A stretch of DNA of 64,000 nt from Terfezia claveryi (GCA_015179025.1 WHUX01000013.1:1-64000), one strand, 5' to 3'; counted from the stretch's first letter, positions 48,542-62,113 are shown. The notes: generated from the sequence alone by a model not told the origin. Numbers and translations: made by a program.

Positions 48542-51500
48542 TACGTAGTTCGTCTGTTAATTCCGAAGGTATAGGGAACCTCTCGGGAGGACTATCGAAT
48601 AAGCCAACGGTGAGTATATATTGAAAAGAGAAGTAAAAACAGAGCATAGGTATAATCAAGGTAAACGAACCTTTTCTTCGCCAAAAAAATAACCTGTTAA
48701 CTGTCACGGTCACAAAAATTCACGTCCTGTAGAATACTAGATACACAAAAAAAATATATAAAACGGTATACCAAATGATTTAGACGAGAGTGTACCTACT
48801 ATACGCCATCAAGTGATCGATGGTCGCGCTTGAAATATACTTATCATTGAAGTCACCTAGGATTTGTATGGGAAGACAGTACATGTACTGCACACACACG
48901 GCCTGGAACATACATAAGCCCTCAGGTGCCAGTAACTGAGAAGAAAAAGGGTTTTCTCTGATTCAATCTCTTTTTTGTCTGAATATATTACTTCATTCAT
49001 CCTTTCTCACAGCAGCCTCAACACCATGATAAGTAATTTCCTTTCATCACAAACTTAAACTTGTTAAATCCAAAATTTCACAATATTAATCTTATCTTTC
49101 TTTATGGTAAGTTTTCTAGATATATGAAAGTAAATGCATGACAAAGATAGCCGTGTGCATTCACCCGCTTCTCAGGGTAACCTAGTAATATTGTAAATAA
49201 ATGAAGCTTGTGAAATATCTGGGAGATAAAAAGGAAAGGTGTAACGCTTTTCCGCTTTTCCTAAGTAGTGTTCGAAGTCGTTGATTACGTTAACTTTTAT
49301 TTTCAGCAATACTAGTGAGCTACCGTCATGTTGACACGTCACTGTAATACGTGCACACACACCCATTACCTGTTTTTTATACATAGTTATTGAGAGCCCA
49401 ACTTCTTAAACTAGGTGGATAGTGACATGCCATGGGGAAAAAGCAAGGCCCACCCATAGAATCTTACACGTGACAAACAGCAGGTTACAGCACTTGGGCT
49501 TCAATATCATCTAAGGATTACAATCCACAACCTTTAGTCTCTTACACAGAATACTAACAACCCTAGCTCGAACTGTCTTCATGCATATTTTGGTTGTGCT
49601 CAAGGGTTAGGGCTAAATCTGGGTTAGGAATAGGGGGTTCAGGTTTGTCAGCCCCAAATTGCTGTAGCTATACATATCAAACTATGGTCGATGTCTAGCT
49701 TGTGATATTGTAATTAAAAATCATTCGTTGGCGTTACAAAAACCCTCAGCACACCTCCCTAAATGCTCTTACAGTTTTTCCATTTTTCCGGTTTGGGGGC
49801 GGTTTGAAAAGTTATAGGTCTATGTATAAGTCACGTGTGAGGCTATAGGAGCTTTTGTGGGACCTGATCTTTTGGAGGGCGGTTTAAGGGGCCCAGAAGT
49901 ACTCTACGAGAAATTTTTCACGGCGTAGGGCTTATCGTCTCGTTTGGTTAGAATTTCGGAGGGATTGGAGATGGGCACATAGGTAAGTGGACCTAGGAGC
50001 TCAAGGTGTATATTGAGGGTAAGTTGAACAGAAGAAAGCCTTATACTAGGTAGGGTGAATCGTCGCACTGTATTATTAGCAGAGAAATTAGGAAATTGCA
50101 ATTTAGCTCCTGCATGAGTACGGCTGTCCCTTTCTATGGTGCAACCATGGAGTTCATGTCGACGTGCATGTGAATATTTTCACTTGACTTCAGCTAAGGT
50201 ATTACAATTACCCTGAGGTTCCGTAGTAAAGGTCTCCGTCACAAATTCTTTAGACCTAATCCCGAATTCCAGCCCTCTACCGTTTGCGTGGCTTGGCAGT
50301 CACCTGATCGTCTTTCACTCTCTCTTAAAATGCACTACTACTGACCTCTTACGTCAAGCCAGACTACGTTCCACTGAAGACACGCCTTACACGCCCTTGT
50401 TTTGCACCGGAACAATCCTCGACACGTAACAGCAGTCAACATGCTCAGGTCAGTCAAAGCCACTTCGGTTCAGTCTTCACTGACTCCGCCTTCGTAATGC
50501 AAGGAAGCTATATGAAAGCATTCCATCTCAGACTGCGTGGGCCTGCATGACAGCCTTGCCCATCTCGCAATGCATATCTCAGCTCGCTGCATCTCCACTG
50601 CATCAGCGCTTTTGCAGCTGCCAAATAGGCCGGCATGGATAATGAGCGGATTGATTCGCTTAGCCAGGATAGCAAATCTTGCTAGGTAGGTAAGCGATCG
50701 CCGCATGTGACGAGGGCAAACCAGTTGGATATGAAATGGCACTCTGATAGGCAAAGAGCCGTACCCTAAGCACAATCAAAACAACCTAGGATGTTACTCA
50801 TTGTCCAAACCAGATAATCTATCAGATACATAAATCTCGGCAACCTTGTTAACATTACCAGATGGTTTTGCCTGGTCAAAGTGATTGGTTGTAAAGAAGC
50901 TCTTCTGTGTTTCGCGACCCGGCATCGCTTTTGTGGGAGTACAATGATGCCGTACCGAGCTGGAGGGGCGAAGATCTGCGGTTAACGGCACTGAGAGTTC
51001 CAGAACATCGGTGATCTTAAAAATGATGTCAAATGGAAGAGTTGTCGTCAAGCGGAATGCCCTAGAGAAAGTATCAGAAGTCAGTAAATTTAGCACGTGC
51101 ACTGGTATCAAGTACTGTACCTTGCACTTGCTTTGCAGAGCAATGCAGGGTAATTGTCTTATTCACTAGAATCTTTAGTAATTCCCGATTGGCGAATTCG
51201 GTGAATCGCTCGACCCTGGTTCTATATTGAAATTTTTACAAGTTTTTTGTAAGTGTTTTTCGATACATTAATATATGATATCGCAGGAGGACTAACTCAT
51301 ATAAGCTATACACTGCTCACTTTTTCAATGTACGTTTTGAATTTCCTGCCACTCTGCAGTCAGTGATAGGCATATAATCAAGTAATATCCTGCAAGTGTA
51401 GGTACCTGAGTATAGGGAATTACGTATATTAATTATGAGAATTGAAGACCGTCTCTATCACTCCAACTGTCCAGCGTAGTGAGGTGCATGTTACATTTTC

Positions 51501-54030
51501 AAATCCACAATTGTTCTAACTTGATGCAACTACCGTTGCAGCATCGGGTCTTTCCTCTGCTTCACTCGAATCACCTCCTGAAACACAACTCTGGTAGAAT
51601 GCGGGGAAAATGGATGGCAGCCAAGAGAAACCACATCCTGGTTGCTTGTGTTGAACGCTAACATTGCCGATCAATGTTACAAACCGTCGAAAATAATATG
51701 CATGCTTAACATATGTGCTCTATGGGCCCATTTATTTTGTTTGTATTCGTCTTGACTTCTTGACCTTCGCCCCGCTCACCAAGCTTCTCACGATGCCTTG
51801 CAGGTTGGTGTGCGGTCACAGAGATATCCACGTATTTCCAGCTCCCAACTAAGCAGTTGCCCACCGAAGTATCTCGTGTCTTTATTTTGTCAAAGATAAT
51901 GGGATGCCCCACCTCCCTGGTTCCTAACATTCAGTATCCAGATGGTATTTTGTGGGCCAACCAGGTGAAAGGATTAGATCGACAAGCCGGCGGGCTTTGG
52001 ACATTGTGATAAACCGATAGATCTTTCCATATGGTAATGAATCAGATTCTGCCATAGTGTGAGGCCACGTTTGGTGGTGGTGCCGGGATCCACCATATGT
52101 AATGGAACTAACACTGTCCATCTTCGCCTCTCTCTCTTGCTTGACTCAACCACATGCAGCAGCTTGCTTTTATCATATGTAATAAGCTGTGACCTTACTG
52201 GCACATATTTTCTATTAGACCAGTTCGGCATCGGGGGTTGCACAAAATGTTTAACAGAAGTTGGACGACTTTGTTCAATCGCAAAACGACAGTACTTACA
52301 AGTAGGTAAAAATAAACGACGGGCAGTGCTTGATAGTAACCAGAATACTTCATCTCATCGTCACATTCAATCGTATGTGGCCATAGAGTTCAAGCCTCTG
52401 CGTCACATATGGAGTTCTCGTTTGCATACTTACCTCAATATGGATTGGCGTTCAAGCTGTGAGGGAGGGTCCACCTGACCCAGGGCCCGCTATCCTGGCT
52501 CATTCAGCCTAGCGAGAAACAACCGTACCGTAGGTGGGTGAAAGGAGAATCAATTGGAGAGAAAATTTCTGAAGCTGGGGCACAGGGGTACAATATCGGT
52601 GGTGGTGGGATGCATAAGAAATGACAGTGGGGTCCCTACTATCAAGAGATCATGATTAGAGTAGGACAAGGGTGTGTGATATGTCGCTCCAGCAACCGCA
52701 AGAGGGTGTGTATGTGCGGTGTATGAGCTCCGGCTTTGTGCGGCGCCTGGTGCGGATTCCGTGCTGAGAGGATTGTTTGTATTTGTTTTTATGGGATGTT
52801 TACAGAGGACGATCGGGCAGGTAAACAGGTACCTAGCTGTGCCATAATCCCCTTTACAGTTCATTGCAGGCCATGGCCATCTCGCTGGCATGGGTCTGTC
52901 ATATAAGCCCTCAGGGCAATGTAAGTCGACTGGCCACGGGGATGCGTTTCCTCCTGAGACAGGCGGGCTTGTCAAGCGGCAGCAGAACCTGCAGCAGAAG
53001 AAAGTGCATACAACGACGGGTCTTATACACACTCAAATGAACGAAATGCTCCTTTGCAGGAGAGCATGGTAGAGATCGTTAGAGAGGGAGACAACCAACC
53101 AAGATTATAAAATGATTGCCAAATAATCGCGGGCTGTTCTGGCATAAGCTGAGCTGGTTACGCTCAGGTGCAATCGCATCCATCATTGGTATGGGGTCCT
53201 AGTTTTCGCTCTGCGGCCAAATTTCAACCAACGAATTCCGACTGCGTAAAAGTAACGTAGATGAGCCCACGTCCCCCATAAGCTTCTGCTTCTCTCCCTC
53301 CTGACCTCCCTACCTGCCGTCCTCCCGCCCTTCGCTTCCCGTCACGAATACTTCATTCGCCTTCGGGTTTGCCTCTCGAGGTACCCTTGGCTTCTCGGTC
53401 CCACGGAGTTTATCCTTGTGAATTGGGTGACTTTTGGCATTGAAGCTTTCCGCTGCTGTGCCCACCACTCCGGGCCAACTCGCAGAAGCTGTGAATAGCC
53501 TGTAAGGTCGGCAGATCATCAACTCATCGTTGGACACTTTTACTGCCGGTCGGTGTTGACCAATTTCCTCAGCGTATCACCTCTGCAGTGGTGGGCTCGC
53601 TTTAGCTTTATACATTCACACTCATCCCACATTTGGGTGCGTCGGGTTTCCCTCCAATCCTCAACCCCCAGCTCTCGGACATCCACCTCCTCCGACTGAG
53701 CTATTCCACTTCTCTATCAAACATCTTTCACAAGGGTTTGTTAGCAAAACACAGAACTTTCTTTGCCTGCGACAATGGCGATTTGTGAATATTCGTCCTA
53801 GCTGGACCTATTCTGACGAAGAATTACAATATACCCTGAATACATTATACCACTGATATTTAACAACGTCGAAGCATCGAATTACATCCTTCAGGACCTA
53901 CAGCTGTGGAGGAAAAGGTAGCATTTACTTGGAGAGCAAAACCAGTGCCCATTGTTCTAGATTCAGAAACCTCAAGGCGAGTGGAGGGCTTGAAGCTCTA
54001 GGGAGTCGAGCTATACCCGAAGGAGGACCA
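48542..54030. other. 5.5-kb gene-free region before the Rim15 gene
   Basis: AT-rich from 48.5 to 49.4 kb. It has TTAGGG-like words at 49601-49645. A minus-strand frame at about 50794-51111, with a good splice acceptor (polypyrimidine, TAG) near 51064, shows a possible F-box-like helix (LPFDIIFKITDVLEL), but too little is conserved to call a gene. The final few hundred bases are the promoter and leader of the kinase gene. Confidence 0.45.
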
Positions 54031-57000
54031 ATGACAGATAATAGCACCAGTATGAGTCGGTATCTTGAGGTTGGAGATGAACCGACTGTGGTAACTCAGG
54101 CTAGCAACACAGTTGGGGTGCCGCCCACCAGACGGAACATGGATCGAACACCGAGTATGGCTATACAGGCAGAAAAAGACGACTTGAAGGAAGCAGCCCA
54201 ACAAAGTAGCACTGTGATTTTGGACCTCAATCTGGATGGGAGGGTACGGTGGGTCAGTCAATCATGGGAGGATGTGATTGGGTTTGTACCCCTACTTGCT
54301 GGTCCTCCATGGGTTTATGGACTGACATAGTCTTAAGGACTCCCCGTGACTCGATACAAGACAAAAAAGTATCTGAAATACTCTTGGATGATAAAGATAC
54401 GTTCAAAAACGCTGTAGAGGAGATGAAGAGTGACGATTCCCGAAGCTACATGCTACGCTTTGCAGCAATGAGTGGGCCACTATCAAAGCTACCTAAAGAC
54501 CCTATTGATACCCCACTGAGCCCCGAGGACCCACAAGCACAGGCGGATACCCAAGAGAGGATATTGACTCTTGAAGCGCAAGGGATATTGGTAAATGACA
54601 GAACGTCTGGCGAGCCCAGCCATGTGAGTTTTGGCCCCGCATGATGTAGCTTCGGTGGCGCTAATGTATGACCAGACAATGTGGGCGTTACGGCCATTCG
54701 TTGAACGTAGTCCCACCGCTTTTGACTTACCAGCCGTACTGGTTGAGTCTTTAGGTGTGGGAGCTACGATGCTGGCGAATTATTTGGCAACACTTGCGGA
54801 GGAAGGCACAGCAGACCCTGAAAATCACCCCCCGCCGATGCCTGTGTTGTGCCGGATATGCGAACGTCCTATCCAACCGTGGTGGTTTGAGAAACACTCT
54901 GAACTTTGTCTACTTGAGCACCAAGCAGAAAGTGATGTACAAATGGCACAGGACAATCTAAGTGTTCACAGGCATGCGATTGTTAAGGTATTGGATGCTA
55001 TGGAACGACAACAATCGGCCCGTAGCTTGCCTGGTGACCCAAACAGTATCAACAACACTACTGTGGAGTATCGTGGCTATGCTATTGGACCTTTATCATC
55101 GAGCTCATCTGGAAGTGCATCACCCAACATAACGCCTTCTCGCTCTAGAGACTCGTCAGCTTCGGGGATCAGGCCTCGGTCTTTCATTCAGAGGAGGCCC
55201 TTGGTCCGAATTGTGGAACTGCTCCTCGACTTATGTGATACCGCCTTGGAAATTAGCACTCCCGCAATCAAAGAATGCCCTGGCACCTCAGAGCTTCGAA
55301 CGCAGTCACCACAATCCGAGTCTCGAATTCAGCAAGTATTTGGTTGGCAGTCACCATCAACAAATACCCTCGAGCAGGAGCATGGGCTTGCTCTTTTGTG
55401 TGCCGACACAGAGGCAGCAGCGCGAGCGAAAGTTGATGCTGTCATACGGCATCAGCGAACGATTGAATATTCGGAGAGGATTAAGTCCGAACTTGAAAAC
55501 CTAGTGGAACACTGCATTGATGAAGCCCGGGCTAAAGCGGAGGCGGATATGGGAGATGCTATCATAGAAGAAGCGGAGGAGGAAGAGGACGAGGATGATA
55601 ATTCTTGTAGGGGGGGCTCGGAACCAGAGGATGAGACTAACTTCTTTCCAGGATCTTTCAGCCAATCTTTGTCCGGGAAACTGGGGGAAAACGTATCTGA
55701 GGCATCAATTGCAGCTAAGGTTGCGCGGCATTATTCACCAGCAAACTCTGAAGGGGCAAACAGCCCACAGGAATGCACAACACCTAAATCCCAGCATAGC
55801 CTGCGGAGCAGGGCGGGGGATCCTCTGGGTAGCCTCGGCCGAAGGCATGGCCGGTATAGCCAGCGCACAAGTATGATCTTTGACACTGAGACTGGAGATA
55901 GTGACACAAGTGCAATATCATCACTTGCCCCCACAACACATGGGACTACAGAGAGCCCGGGCTCTGAGACCGAGTTGAGCGTTGTTCGCTCAGGTTCCAT
56001 GAAGGAGAAACGGCGCAGCATTTACCCGCCTGGATCTCCCCGAAGACAAGCGTCCCCTGCAAGAGTTACCTCCTCTTCCCCTTTAAGGATCCAGAAACCA
56101 CGTATTCAAAGCTTGTTTGATAACACATCCTCACCGCTCTTGTCTACAGGTGACTCCCCCGCTATCGAAGGCTTCCATCATCGTCGACAGTCCTCTGCAA
56201 CTTCCTCGGAGGCGATGATGGTGAGGCCCCCCCTCTCTCCACGCCTGTCCTCTGTCAATCCTACCCAACAGCGTGCTATACAACCATCTATCAAAGACTT
56301 TGAGATAATCAAACCGATCAGTAAAGGTGCCTTTGGAAGCGTATATTTGTCTAAGAAGAAGAATACTGGCGACTACTTTGCCATCAAGGTCTTGAAGAAA
56401 GCAGACATGATTGCTAAGAATCAGGTAACGAATGTCCGCGCGGAGAGAGCAATCATGATGATTCAGGGCGAAAGTGACTTCGTGGCGAAGCTGTTTTGGA
56501 CATTCCAGAGCAAGGACTATCTGTATTTGGTCATGGAGTACCTCAACGGCGGCGATTGTGCTGCACTTATAAAGCAACTTGGTGGACTCCCGGAAGAGTG
56601 GGCCAAACGGTACTTGGCAGAGGTCATTCTAGGACTGGAAAACCTCCATGAGCGTGGAATTGTGCACCGTGATCTGAAGCCAGATAATTTACTGATTGAC
56701 CAAAAGGGGCATCTCAAACTTACCGACTTCGGTCTATCAAGGATGGGGCTCTTGGGAAGACAGAAGCGTGCACAACAGACTCAATCCAGCGAGTCCACTC
56801 CGGACCTACTGAAACAGGGACCTTTTGCGAAAGCTAGGTCCTTGAACTCCTCTAGGTCTACCTCATTTGATTTTCCTGGTGGGTCGCCGTCGCAAACACC
56901 ACTGATTACACCAGAGAATCACCCTCAGTTGATCGCACCATCATATTTTAACCTTACCCGGGAAGGGACCCTAAGTAGGGAGCACTCTCGGCGATCTTCA

Positions 57001-59833
57001 ATACCAAGGAATGACACTCCAGGCAGCGAAAGTCTGATGTCTATGCTCAACAGTTTTTCGCTAAACGATACACCTGCTGTAATAGCGTCAACGCCCAAGC
57101 GGAACGCAATGGAGGAAGATGCACGGAGTGAAAGTAGCACTTCCAGTGACCTTAGTAGTGGTTTAGGTCTTCAACATGTGAACACAATATCTTCCCAGAC
57201 TCAGAGCCAGATACAACCCCCAGCCCAACCCATCGTACCACCGTCAATGGCCTTATTCGATCCGGATGACAATAATCGAAAGTTTGTGGGAACACCAGAC
57301 TATCTGGCCCCGGAAACAATTAATGGGACTGGACAAGATGAGATGAGTGACTGGTGGTCTCTGGGGTGTATTCTTTTCGAATTCCTATTCGGATACCCTC
57401 CATTCCACGCAGAGACTCCAGAACAGGTGTTTGAGAATATCCTGGCGAGAAGAATAGACTGGCCGCCCGACGAAGATGAAGATGAACCATACTGTACTCC
57501 AAAAGCGAAGGACCTTATGAATCGTTTAATGTGCACGGACCCAAGCCAGAGGTTGGGTGCCAATGGTGCCGAAGAGATAAAGAAGCATCCTTGGTTCAGC
57601 GATCTCAACTGGGATAAACTACTTGAAGAAGAGCCCTCCTTCGTCCCTGCCCCCCAGGACCCTGAAGACACCGAGTATTTTGATTCTCGCGGAGCAACTC
57701 TTCAGTCTTTCTGTGACGAGTTTGAGGATCAGACGCATTCTACAGCAGCAAACACCCCTGGAGCAGATCTCCCAGATCGCCCTCACGATGCAGTTTCGGT
57801 AAGCAGGAAGGAGTCTGGTGGTAGCAAGAGAGGCCTTATTCCGCTCCATATTCCATGGCATGTCCGAGAAGGAAGGAATCGGAGGCTTAGCGAACCCGTT
57901 AATAACGATGACTTTGGATCTTTTGCCTTCAAGAATTTGCCTGTGCTCGAGAAGGCCAACAAAGATGTCATTCAAAGGCTTCGCACGGAAGCTTTGAAAG
58001 CTCCAGCTGTCACATCTAACCCTGCCTCCCCAATGGAATCAAGTCCATGTTCTTCCACAAAGCCGCTTTCTCGAGCTTTGTCAACCTCCTCAAAGAACAG
58101 CAGTGTTAAGCGCCCAGTGTCTCCGTCAGGCGTGGGTGGGCAGACACAGGCAACAACATTTATTTCTAGTCGCAGCTCTCAACCATCTTCTCCTTTGCTT
58201 ATGTCTTTCACGCCAGGCCTTGGTGGGTCTTCGGATCGTAAGAAGTCGTCTAGTAATGCGTCCAGTCTTTCTCTACAGTCTTCTGTATCTGTTCAGGCTG
58301 GAGCACCCGTGGAGGTTCCTCGTCTCGCGACCACCTTCTCGACTTTGAATTCAACCTCTGCATCTACATCTCCGGTGAAGCATACGTTGAAGGCTTTGGA
58401 GTCTCTATCTACTTCCCCTGTAAGAACACACACAAAGCAATTATCACAATCAACGAGTTCATCTCCCGCCAAAACATCCGGGATGGTAGGCCGTTCAAGA
58501 TCAGTAACAGTTGGGTCACAAGATTCGGATCAAGCTGTACTCGATGATTTGAGGCTCAAGCAGAAAAGGAGAAGCCAAGTTTTTGATATGTCCCCTTCAT
58601 CCTCTGAAAATGAAGAGACTAGGTCAAGTGCCCTTTTGCGTGTTCAAAAGAGGAGGCAGAGTTCGAGGCGCATGTCAAGCATTAGCATTTCCGATGGGCC
58701 TGTCTATCGCCCATTGGATGTTTTAGGTAAATATTATTCCTTCCTAGTAGGGAAGCCACGCTAATACAATCAGTTTGCGAGGATCACCCGGTATCTCGAA
58801 TGGTGATGGAGCGGATGTTGGAAAAGTTACGCTGCAGAACCATTGCTGTTGACAATGGGTCAGAAGCTATGCGATATGCAATGGGCGAAGTGAAATGTTC
58901 GTCCTCTCCAAAATTTAACAAGAACATCACGCTGACAAATTCGTAGTCGATATCATCCTGATGGAGTTTAGGCTTCCACAAATAAGTGGAGAGGATGTTG
59001 CTCGCATGATTCGCACGAGCCAGAATACTAATTCCACCACACCTATCATTGCCGTGACGGGATATCTTAAGGATTTAATGCAACCACACCACTTTGACAC
59101 GCTCGTAGAAAAGCCAATGACCTTTCCACGCCTTACCGAGATTCTTGGGAGATTCTGCATGTGGAAACCTCCTCCACCGGAAAGGCCAGGACTCGGGGAA
59201 AGAAGAGAATCTCTCAGCCACCATAAGTGCCTTGATGAGCCTAAGAAGCGTCCTGAAACAAAGCTGGAAGTAAAGGAACCTCCGAAGGTGGACAAGGCTG
59301 CCAATCCCAGGCGAGGTAGCTCGTTGGGCCAGATGTCCTCCTACACCGATGACGACAGCGATACCCCTGTTCGGAAATCCGGCTCACCGCTACCTATTCC
59401 GCGTACGGCAAATACAGAGTGGGATAGCGTAGGCTTTAAAGAACCAGCCACCAGCCAACAAATAGTGAGGAAAGCATCACCGAAACACCTTGAGCTACCA
59501 GGATCGTTCATGCACAGACCGAATCTATCATCGGCTCTCCCTTCACAAACTTCGAATGCAACTGCGTCTGCATCCATTATAACTCCCCTCACATCAATAA
59601 TAGGGCAGACTTACCCGACCCCTATTGTTACGCCTTCCAGTCCGGAGAAGAAGTCGAAGCGATCGTCACTCGAGAAGAGGCATTCAAAGCACGAGATTGA
59701 TGTAGAAGACGCGGACGATGAGTTATCCAAGCAGAAGAAACCCTCGAAAAGCAGAAGCATCAGCGATTTCACAGCAAGGGTCAAGCGTTCTTCAACAGAA
59801 ATGAAGCGCAGCAAGAGCAATATATCCGAATAA
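54031..59833 (+). CDS. RIM15: Rim15-type PAS/AGC protein kinase with receiver domain
   Basis: Nutrient- and stress-controlled kinase that, by family, phosphorylates endosulfine to hold PP2A at entry into quiescence. Five exons: 54031-54281, 54338-54623, 54676-58726, 58774-58896 and 58947-59833 (5598 nt, 1865 aa). Domains: a PAS-type segment in about residues 50-150, a Cys2-His-Cys zinc motif C238-C241-H253-C257 (CRICERPIQPWW), the kinase domain about 719-1150 with K750, D845 (HRDLKPDN) and D863 (DFG), and a kinase insert of about 175 residues between DFG and GTPDYLAPE (about 1051), typical of this group. A C-terminal response-regulator receiver lies at 1530-1640. In the receiver the acidic pocket E1532/D1533, T1608 and K1626 (VEKP) are kept, but the phospho-acceptor place is E1577 (ILMEF). 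ATG 54031 is the first good Met in frame. Confidence 0.94.
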
Positions 59834-61797
59834 TACAAGCGCCCTCCTCTCGAACTCCTTTCTAATGACTTCATTATTTCTTCCAATTGGCCCTTTATCT
59901 GCCATGCGAGTTTTGAATCGTCCGCAGCCTGCACAATACCATACCATTTTATATATAGCCGTTCTTTTCAGCGCAATTTGTGGATGAATTAGTTGTTCTT
60001 TTGTTTATTTTGTTGAGGCCTAGGGAGAGGAATTGGCGTTGAGTTCTTAGTGCTATTTTCCTTTATTACGAATTTTATTATTGGTGGGGGTGTCATGCAA
60101 ATTATTGTGTCCAGTTCTATGAGTCGTCTAGTTTTCTGCGAGAGCGTTGTCGGCTTTGTCTGATGTGTTTTATGCAGCATATTCAAAGAGCGTTAGCATT
60201 GCATGTCGTTTATGGCTTATTCAATTCTCGAAGGTCGAGCACCTGTTTTTGGCGATTTGAGGACATTTTCATTTGATTGTGCTTGAAATAACCCTTGCTT
60301 TGCTTTTTGTGTGGATGAGCCTTAATCGTTTCTCGTGCGGGGTAATGTCTTCCTATTTACTATGTTTGCTTTGAACTTGTGTTTGTTTATTTGATTACCA
60401 ACCACGTCTTGATCTTTACACCACGGAAGGAAAAAAATAATGAAAAAAAGGAGATGGATTAAGTTGCTTGATATTAGTTATGGCTTACTCTGGATCGAGC
60501 TGGGGCGTTGGGATAATTTGGGTTTTCGTTGGTTTGTTTTAAGTTTCCTGAGTGTGGTGAGTGAGGTGTTGCGCTGCCGCTGAGGGGCAAGGGTGGATAG
60601 GGAAGGATGGATTGGGAATGGGAGTTGAGATTGGTATTTGGTATGGCCTGTTGTTCGTTTGAATACCAATTATGAAGTATCACCACTCGAGAAATGAAGT
60701 CTGTTGATGATGCTATTGATGCTATTGTTTGTTGATGGGGATAGGTATAGCCTAGTTACTTCTATCTTATCTTTATTCATTGAACATTCTACCATATTTA
60801 CTCAAGCTTTCACTAAGCAGTAGGGCTTTTAATTTGACGAATATAAAATCCCCTGAATCCCGAAGGTATGTGATTATGTTCCCAATTTTGGCGTCGGAGG
60901 AGGGTTCAGGGTAATGGTGCTGCAATATCTTATCAAAGCTTACAGTATGCCTCTACGAGGGTCTGATCGAAACTAAGTACGAGGTGGATCTCACATGCAT
61001 ATGCGCAAATAGCTTATTGCACAGTTACACGGTTGCTTATATAACAATCCCCAAAACGAAGAGCCCTATTCCATCGCCCATGTACTTCTGTGGGCGGACT
61101 CGAGCTTGGCCCTCGTATCAGCCTTCTCGTTTCCTGGGATGCCCGTGTGGCCTCTGGCCCAGGCGATGGTCGAATCTTGCCACCAACGGAGTCTTGACCT
61201 GACTCTTAATGGCGGATCTAGGCAACCAGACTAGGATCTAGGCGAGGCCTCGCCTGTTTCTAGGCCTGGGTTCCCTCGCCTGTCTTGGCTATAGATACCT
61301 GCTGCCACGTAACCTTCTCTCCCGCTTCCGTCTCTCCACCCTGCGCCCAAAAGCCTAGAGATCTTGGAGCCCACGATTATCCTCCGGCTCGACCGAAGGC
61401 TGATCGGATGGGGGATTGTACGAGGCTAGGGTTGAATCTTGAGTGGGAATTAATTTCGGGGGGGCTAAACAGAGAGTTGGCGTTCGATTCTGGGTTCAGG
61501 GTAATTGATTGAAGCTAGACCACGTTGTGGTGGTAGTACTAACTGTATGTTGGAATAGCTTCAAGTCTGCCCGCAAGGCAGACAGCTTATGATGCTTGTC
61601 ATAATCTTGCTTCTGCTAGGTCTGAAAGGCCAACTGGCGCATTGTTACACAAGTGTTTGTCGGGTTTACTGAGGCCATCAATCAAAAATGGACGACCAGT
61701 GCCAGTGATCTTTGTATAGCCCCGTACAGTACCCAGCGCTATTATAAAAGCAATCCTGTGACTATGTTAGATAGTAAAATACGGACACGGAACATCA
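59834..61797. other. Gene-free region downstream of the kinase gene
   Basis: Contains the 3' flank of the kinase gene, T-rich stretches, and at 61566-61584 a perfect 7-bp hairpin (GTCTGCC/GGCAGAC, 5-base loop). A half-site GCAACCAGACTA lies at 61222-61233. No coding region. Confidence 0.5.
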
Positions 61798-61901
61798 TAG
61801 TCTGGTTGCGCAGAGGATGGCAGCCATACCTAGCTTACTAAAATGCTAAAATGTTTTAGGCACGAGACTAAGAATGTTTCCCCAGGGTGCCAACCAGACT
61901 A
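61798..61901. repeat. MITE-like hairpin element, 104 bp
   Basis: TAGTCTGGTTGCGC on the left and GGTGCCAACCAGACTA on the right are inverted. The ends include TA, as expected for a TA target site. Part of the family at 62004-62113. Confidence 0.6.
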
Positions 61902-62003
61902 GGGAATGGGGTCCTCGCGATGATCTAATTAGGGATCTGATAAGAACGTTGGATTTAGCCTTGATGTTACCCTAAAAGTTAGTCTGGAGGGGTAGTGCAA
62001 TCC

Positions 62004-62049
62004 TAGTCTCGTTGGCACAACGGAACCTACACTAAGTGCAACCAGACTA
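62004..62049. repeat. MITE-like hairpin element, 46 bp
   Basis: TAGTCTCGTTGGCAC at the left end and GTGCAACCAGACTA at the right, inverted with two differences. It lies 16 bp before the perfect hairpin at 62066. Confidence 0.6.
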
Positions 62050-62065
62050 CAACAGGTCTCCACAG

Positions 62066-62113
62066 TAGTCTGGTTGGCACTTCTCCACTCCAGTCCTAGT
62101 GCCAACCAGACTA
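62066..62113. repeat. Perfect 15-bp hairpin, TAGTCTGGTTGGCAC
   Basis: TAGTCTGGTTGGCAC and its exact complement GTGCCAACCAGACTA are separated by 18 bp, giving a 48-bp element. The ends are TA, matching the target site of Tc1/mariner-like elements. The same 15-mer occurs as a half-site at 48033-48047. Confidence 0.8.

Noticed and set aside
52550..53032. Minus-strand frame of 160 codons
   Set aside because: No recognisable domain and no supporting splice sites or codon pattern.
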